From NCBI GenBank assembly GCA_022360415.1, contig JAKSDB010000047.1, positions 1-8,505 on the forward strand: 8,505 bases of DNA, read 5' to 3'. Below are positions 5,846 to 8,505 of the stretch, piece by piece. Positions within the stretch are counted from its first letter, which is position 1; the number at the start of each line of letters is the position of its first letter. The stretch comes from Chlorobiales bacterium. Lineage in GTDB: Bacteria; Bacteroidota; Chlorobiia; Chlorobiales; Chlorobiaceae. The notes under the pieces were generated by a model, which was not told the DNA's origin, ran no database searches, and saw only the letters and a list, made by a program, of their open reading frames with translations. A program made the translations under genes and the position numbers.

Positions 5846-6943
5846 TTACCCTTTTTTTCCCAATTGAACGATCCTTTCCGCAAGCACCTTTGCGGCTTCC
5901 GGTTTTCCATGTTTCAGACAGGCCTCGGCCATTCCGTTTCGGGACTCACTGTCTTCAAGCAGCCCGAAGATCACTTCTTTTGCCCGGGCGCCGTTAATCT
6001 CGCTGTCTCCGATCAGAACGGCCGCGCCGTCTTTCCTCAATGCCTCGGCATTGAAAAGCTGATGGTTCCCTGTCGCATAGGGATAGGGAACCAGTATAGC
6101 AGGCTTGCCGAGATTGGTCAGCTCCGCAACGGTCGATGCCCCTGCCCGGCAGAGTACGAGGTCTGCCGCGGAATAGGCGCTTCCCATATCGTTGATATAA
6201 GGGCCGATCCAGAGATTTTCCGAAGATACAAACTCTCTGCTTATTGTTTCGATATCGAGCGGCCCGGTTTGCCAGATGACGTTCGATTTGCCCTCCAGCG
6301 CTGTCACCCACTTTTTTACAGCATTATTGATCGACCTTGCGCCCCGGCTTCCACCGAAAACAAGAAGTGTCGGCAACTCCGGGTCGAGACCGAACTTTTC
6401 CCTTGCCTCGCCGCTGGCCGTCAGGGAGAAACTGCGGGCGGGATTTCCCGAAACGTAGACACCGTTCTTTCTTTTCAGAAAGCGTCTGCTGTCGGGAAAT
6501 GACAGGTGTACTTCGGAAGCCCTCATGGACAGCAGCCTGGTTGTCATGCCGGGAAACGCGTTTTGCTCCTGTATAAGATTTTTTTTGCCGAGCAGTTGTG
6601 CCGCGAGCAGCAGAGGAGCGCTGACAAATCCTCCCGTGCCGACAACAACATCCGGATGTTCGCTCCTGACGAGTGCAAGCGCTTTTTGGACCGCACCGGC
6701 AAACCCAGCCAGAACTCCGGCATTGCGAAGCATGTCCGCCGGTGATTTACCGCGGATGAAACCACTGACCTTGAAGGTGTGCAGACGGTATCCGAGGCGG
6801 GGGATTTCGGTCGCTTCGATACCTTTTTCCGTTCCTGCGAAAGATATCCCGGTCCCGGGGTGCCGTTTGAGAAGCTCTTCGGCCATCGCTACCGCCGGAT
6901 AAAGATGCCCTCCTGTTCCTCCTCCCGCAAACATGACTTTCAC
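5846..6943 (-). CDS. murG: Lipid II synthase MurG (undecaprenyl-PP-MurNAc-pentapeptide GlcNAc transferase)
   Basis: MurG is a GT-B glycosyltransferase (family GT28) at the cytoplasmic face of the inner membrane. It transfers GlcNAc from UDP-GlcNAc to lipid I to make lipid II. The product has 365 residues, a normal length. The N-terminal acceptor domain has the G-loop AGGGTGGHLYPA (6-17), a second G-loop VGTGGFVSAP (101-110) and EQNAFPGMTTRLL (126-138). The C-terminal donor domain begins near SGNPAR (165-170). It has the third G-loop FGGSRGARSINNAV (196-209), IWQTG (223-227) and the UDP-GlcNAc site CRAGASTVAELTNLGKP (265-281) followed by PYPYATGNHQLFNA (286-299). The start is GTG 6943, supported by AGGAGG seven bases upstream and by the 4-base GTGA overlap with the ftsW stop. 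It supplies lipid II directly to FtsW, encoded just before it. Confidence 0.98.
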   Translation of the reverse strand: MKVMFAGGGTGGHLYPAVAMAEELLKRHPGTGISFAGTEKGIEATEIPRLGYRLHTFKVSGFIRGKSPADMLRNAGVLAGFAGAVQKALALVRSEHPDVVVGTGGFVSAPLLLAAQLLGKKNLIQEQNAFPGMTTRLLSMRASEVHLSFPDSRRFLKRKNGVYVSGNPARSFSLTASGEAREKFGLDPELPTLLVFGGSRGARSINNAVKKWVTALEGKSNVIWQTGPLDIETISREFVSSENLWIGPYINDMGSAYSAADLVLCRAGASTVAELTNLGKPAILVPYPYATGNHQLFNAEALRKDGAAVLIGDSEINGARAKEVIFGLLEDSESRNGMAEACLKHGKPEAAKVLAERIVQLGKKG

Positions 6944-8139
6944 CCGCGGCCTCCTGTCATTTCGTCACCGGTCCCCGTAGCGCCTTTCTTTTTCCTCGAT
7001 ATGCTCACAAGAATGCCCACTCCCAGCGAATTGAACAGCAGAGCAGTTCCTCCATAGCTGATAAAGGGAAGGGGAAGTCCGGTCGTCGGAAGCACATGGG
7101 TTGCGACAGCGATATTGATAAAGGCATACAGCGCAATGGTCACGGTAATGCCAAGAGCGACAAAACGTCCGAAGCCGTCGGCGGCATTCTTTGCGATAAC
7201 CAGGCCGCAGATGAAAAAGAGGGAAAAAAGAACGAGAACACCTACCGCACCGATAAACCCGAACTCCTCACCGATGATCACGAAGACAAAATCATTATAG
7301 GAAAGCGGAAGAAAAAGCTCCCTTTGCTTGCTCTCTCCGATACCGAGCCCGAACATTCCGCCGTTGCCCAGACCAATGAGGGCCTGGCGTACCTGATAGG
7401 AAAGCTGCTGCTCGTCCCCGCCGTTGAAAAAGGACAACAGCCTTTGAACCCTGTAAGGTTGCGCTATCGCGAACGCTCCCGCCAGAGGGACAAGGGGAAC
7501 AGCTGTCAGAAACAGGTGCCGGAGCCGGACTCCCCCGAGAAACATCATGGTAAAACCGATAACAGCCACGAGAGACGCGGTGCTGAAGTTCGGAGCGAAA
7601 GCAATCAGCGCGACAACTGTCAGAAGGAGGGTAAGCAGCGGATAGTAGCTTTCGTTAAGGTCCTTGATATACTCCCTCTTGTCGGTTATCAGTCTCGCAA
7701 AATGAAAGATCAGGGCGTACTTGGCAAAATCGGATACCTGGAAACTGACAGGCCCGATGTAAATCCATCTGGCGGCACCGTCGATGAGCCCCAGGAACTT
7801 GAATAAAAGAAGTCCGGCAAGCAAAATGATGCTGGAAAAGAAAAGGATCTTGCTCAGTTTCCTGAAAATCAGGTAATCGAACGAGGAAACAATGAGTATT
7901 GTTGCAAAGGCAAGAAACGTAAAAAACACCTGCCTCCACAGAAAATGCTCCGGGTTGGAGAATTTCATCTGTCCCCAACCTGCGCCGCTGCTGTAAACGA
8001 TTACAATACCGATACACATCAGCAGCACGACTATAAGAAGAAGCAGCTTTCCCGCAAAACTTTTTGCCTCGACCGTGTGTGCCGGAAGAGAGAGACTGCC
8101 GGGAAGGCTTTCGCCAAAGACATTGTTCAACTGTTTCAT
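6940..8139 (-). CDS. ftsW: Septal peptidoglycan glycosyltransferase FtsW (SEDS family)
   Basis: FtsW is a polytopic inner-membrane SEDS protein that polymerises lipid II into septal glycan together with its class B penicillin-binding protein. The 399-residue product has a polar cytoplasmic N-terminus (1-30), then many hydrophobic helices, starting about 31-50, 70-90 and 98-117 and continuing to about 380, and a basic C-terminal tail. Family motifs are GAARWIYIGPVSFQVSDFAK (121-140), GLGIGESKQRELFLP (264-278), YNDFVFVIIGEEFG (281-294) holding the presumed catalytic Asp283, and PTTGLPLPFISYGGTAL (351-367). FtsW rather than RodA is inferred from its place between murD and murG. The ATG at 8139 shares a base with the murD stop (TAATG) and has GGGAGA (8147-8152 on the minus strand) seven bases upstream. 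Oddities: FQVSD replaces the common FQPSE, and Tyr-Asn precede Asp283 where His-Thr is usual. Confidence 0.97.
   Translation of the reverse strand: MKQLNNVFGESLPGSLSLPAHTVEAKSFAGKLLLLIVVLLMCIGIVIVYSSGAGWGQMKFSNPEHFLWRQVFFTFLAFATILIVSSFDYLIFRKLSKILFFSSIILLAGLLLFKFLGLIDGAARWIYIGPVSFQVSDFAKYALIFHFARLITDKREYIKDLNESYYPLLTLLLTVVALIAFAPNFSTASLVAVIGFTMMFLGGVRLRHLFLTAVPLVPLAGAFAIAQPYRVQRLLSFFNGGDEQQLSYQVRQALIGLGNGGMFGLGIGESKQRELFLPLSYNDFVFVIIGEEFGFIGAVGVLVLFSLFFICGLVIAKNAADGFGRFVALGITVTIALYAFINIAVATHVLPTTGLPLPFISYGGTALLFNSLGVGILVSISRKKKGATGTGDEMTGGRG
6951..6956 (-). promoter_or_regulatory. Ribosome binding site fixing the GTG start of murG
   Basis: The minus strand reads AGGAGG here, seven bases before the GTG at 6943 and inside the last codons of ftsW. 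It supports GTG as the murG start over the in-frame ATG three codons later, which would lose the residues leading into the first beta strand and sit too far from this site. Confidence 0.75.
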
Positions 8140-8505
8140 TATGCAATCTCCCGAATCAGTTCCTTGAACACATTGCCCCGTTCTTCAAAATTTTCAAACA
8201 TGTCGAAACTCGAGCATCCGGGCGAAAAAAGAACCGTTTCATCTGCAACAGCATGCTGTCTGGCAACCTCGACAGCCTCTTCCAGGGAGTTCACCTGTAC
8301 AACCCTGACAACAGAGGATAATGCTGCCGCAAATTTCTTCCTTGATTCACCAAATGCCACCAGTAAAGAGACCTTTTCCCTCACGCCCTTTTCAATCTCG
8401 CCGAAATCATTCCCTTTTTCCCGTCCTCCCGCGATGAGAACAGCCTTTCCGGGTAGGGCATCAAGTGCGCGCCGGAGCGCGTTGAGATTTGTAGCCTTGG
8501 AATCA
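8139..8505 (-). CDS. murD: UDP-N-acetylmuramoyl-L-alanine--D-glutamate ligase MurD (C-terminal part only)
   Basis: MurD is the cytoplasmic ATP-dependent ligase adding D-glutamate to UDP-MurNAc-L-Ala. Only the last 121 residues lie in the window; the 5' part is beyond the right edge. Reading from 8504, the first residues are DSKATNLNALRRAL, the MurD signature at the junction of the ATP and C-terminal domains. Then come IAGGREKGNDF and, near the end, LFSPGCSSFDMFENFEERG, both hallmark C-terminal-domain motifs of the family. The frame is uninterrupted to TAA at 8141-8139. Its stop overlaps the ftsW start by one base, and the ftsW Shine-Dalgarno lies in its final codons, so translation of the two is probably coupled. 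An apparent internal start at 8384 (GTG) is only a valine codon within this domain and not a separate gene. Confidence 0.96.
   Translation of the reverse strand, partial: DSKATNLNALRRALDALPGKAVLIAGGREKGNDFGEIEKGVREKVSLLVAFGESRKKFAAALSSVVRVVQVNSLEEAVEVARQHAVADETVLFSPGCSSFDMFENFEERGNVFKELIREIA

Noticed and set aside
5651..6502. A 283-codon plus-strand open frame across the murC-murG junction
   Set aside because: It crosses two conserved genes on the other strand, its product is Cys/Arg/Pro-rich without domain signature, and it is best explained as a shadow.
7096..7806. A 236-codon plus-strand open frame opposite ftsW
   Set aside because: Its very polar, Lys/Glu/Arg-rich product is the usual antisense image of a hydrophobic membrane protein; no plausible start context or family.
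7655..8146. A 163-codon minus-strand frame starting near the ftsW start
   Set aside because: It is out of frame with ftsW over its first third, and the FtsW frame has all SEDS motifs, so this is a shifted shadow and not evidence for a frameshift.
8139..8384. A separate 81-residue gene starting at GTG 8384
   Set aside because: The frame continues upstream to the window edge with the MurD motifs DSKATN and AGGREKG, so the GTG is an internal valine of MurD.

Overview
The window is one continuous block of the division and cell wall (dcw) cluster, and every gene is on the minus strand. In transcription order, from the right edge to the left, the genes are murD (3' part only), ftsW, murG, murC, murB, ftsQ, ftsA and ftsZ (complete except for its last few codons). 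I see no RNA genes, insertion sequences, CRISPR arrays, phage genes or foreign-looking cargo. The long plus-strand open frames are antisense shadows of these genes.

The organism is most likely a green sulfur bacterium (Chlorobiota/Chlorobiaceae), perhaps Prosthecochloris- or Chlorobium-like. This is inference from protein style and layout: MurC has EADEYD and ETEHTDTY stretches, FtsZ begins MAFELDPGLFE and carries a lysine in its GTP signature, and FtsW has a Tyr-Asn-Asp SEDS motif. The gene order murD-ftsW-murG-murC-murB-ftsQ-ftsA-ftsZ with no ddl between murB and ftsQ also fits. Base composition looks close to 50 % GC. Genus-level assignment is not secure without a database search.

Layout from right to left: murD ends at 8139 and overlaps the ftsW start (TAATG). 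ftsW overlaps murG by four bases (GTGA). murC begins at a GTG ten bases after murG. A 145-base gap (4293-4437) then interrupts the cluster before murB. murB and ftsQ share a base (TGATG). ftsQ-ftsA are 23 bases apart and ftsA-ftsZ 29 bases apart, the latter with a strong Shine-Dalgarno. The tight junctions indicate one translationally coupled transcript, with the murC-murB gap as its only real break.

Functionally, MurB, MurC and MurD build UDP-MurNAc-peptide in the cytoplasm. MurG makes lipid II on the inner membrane face. FtsW polymerises glycan at the septum. FtsQ scaffolds the divisome, FtsA tethers the ring to the membrane, and FtsZ forms it.

This is a conserved housekeeping region, and I did not find a new system. 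The points worth a second look are the murC-murB gap (REP-like inverted repeat, short direct repeats and a possible 25-residue leader ORF ending exactly at the murB start), two substitutions in FtsZ's nucleotide-binding loops, small motif deviations in FtsW and MurC, and the murC and ftsQ start choices.
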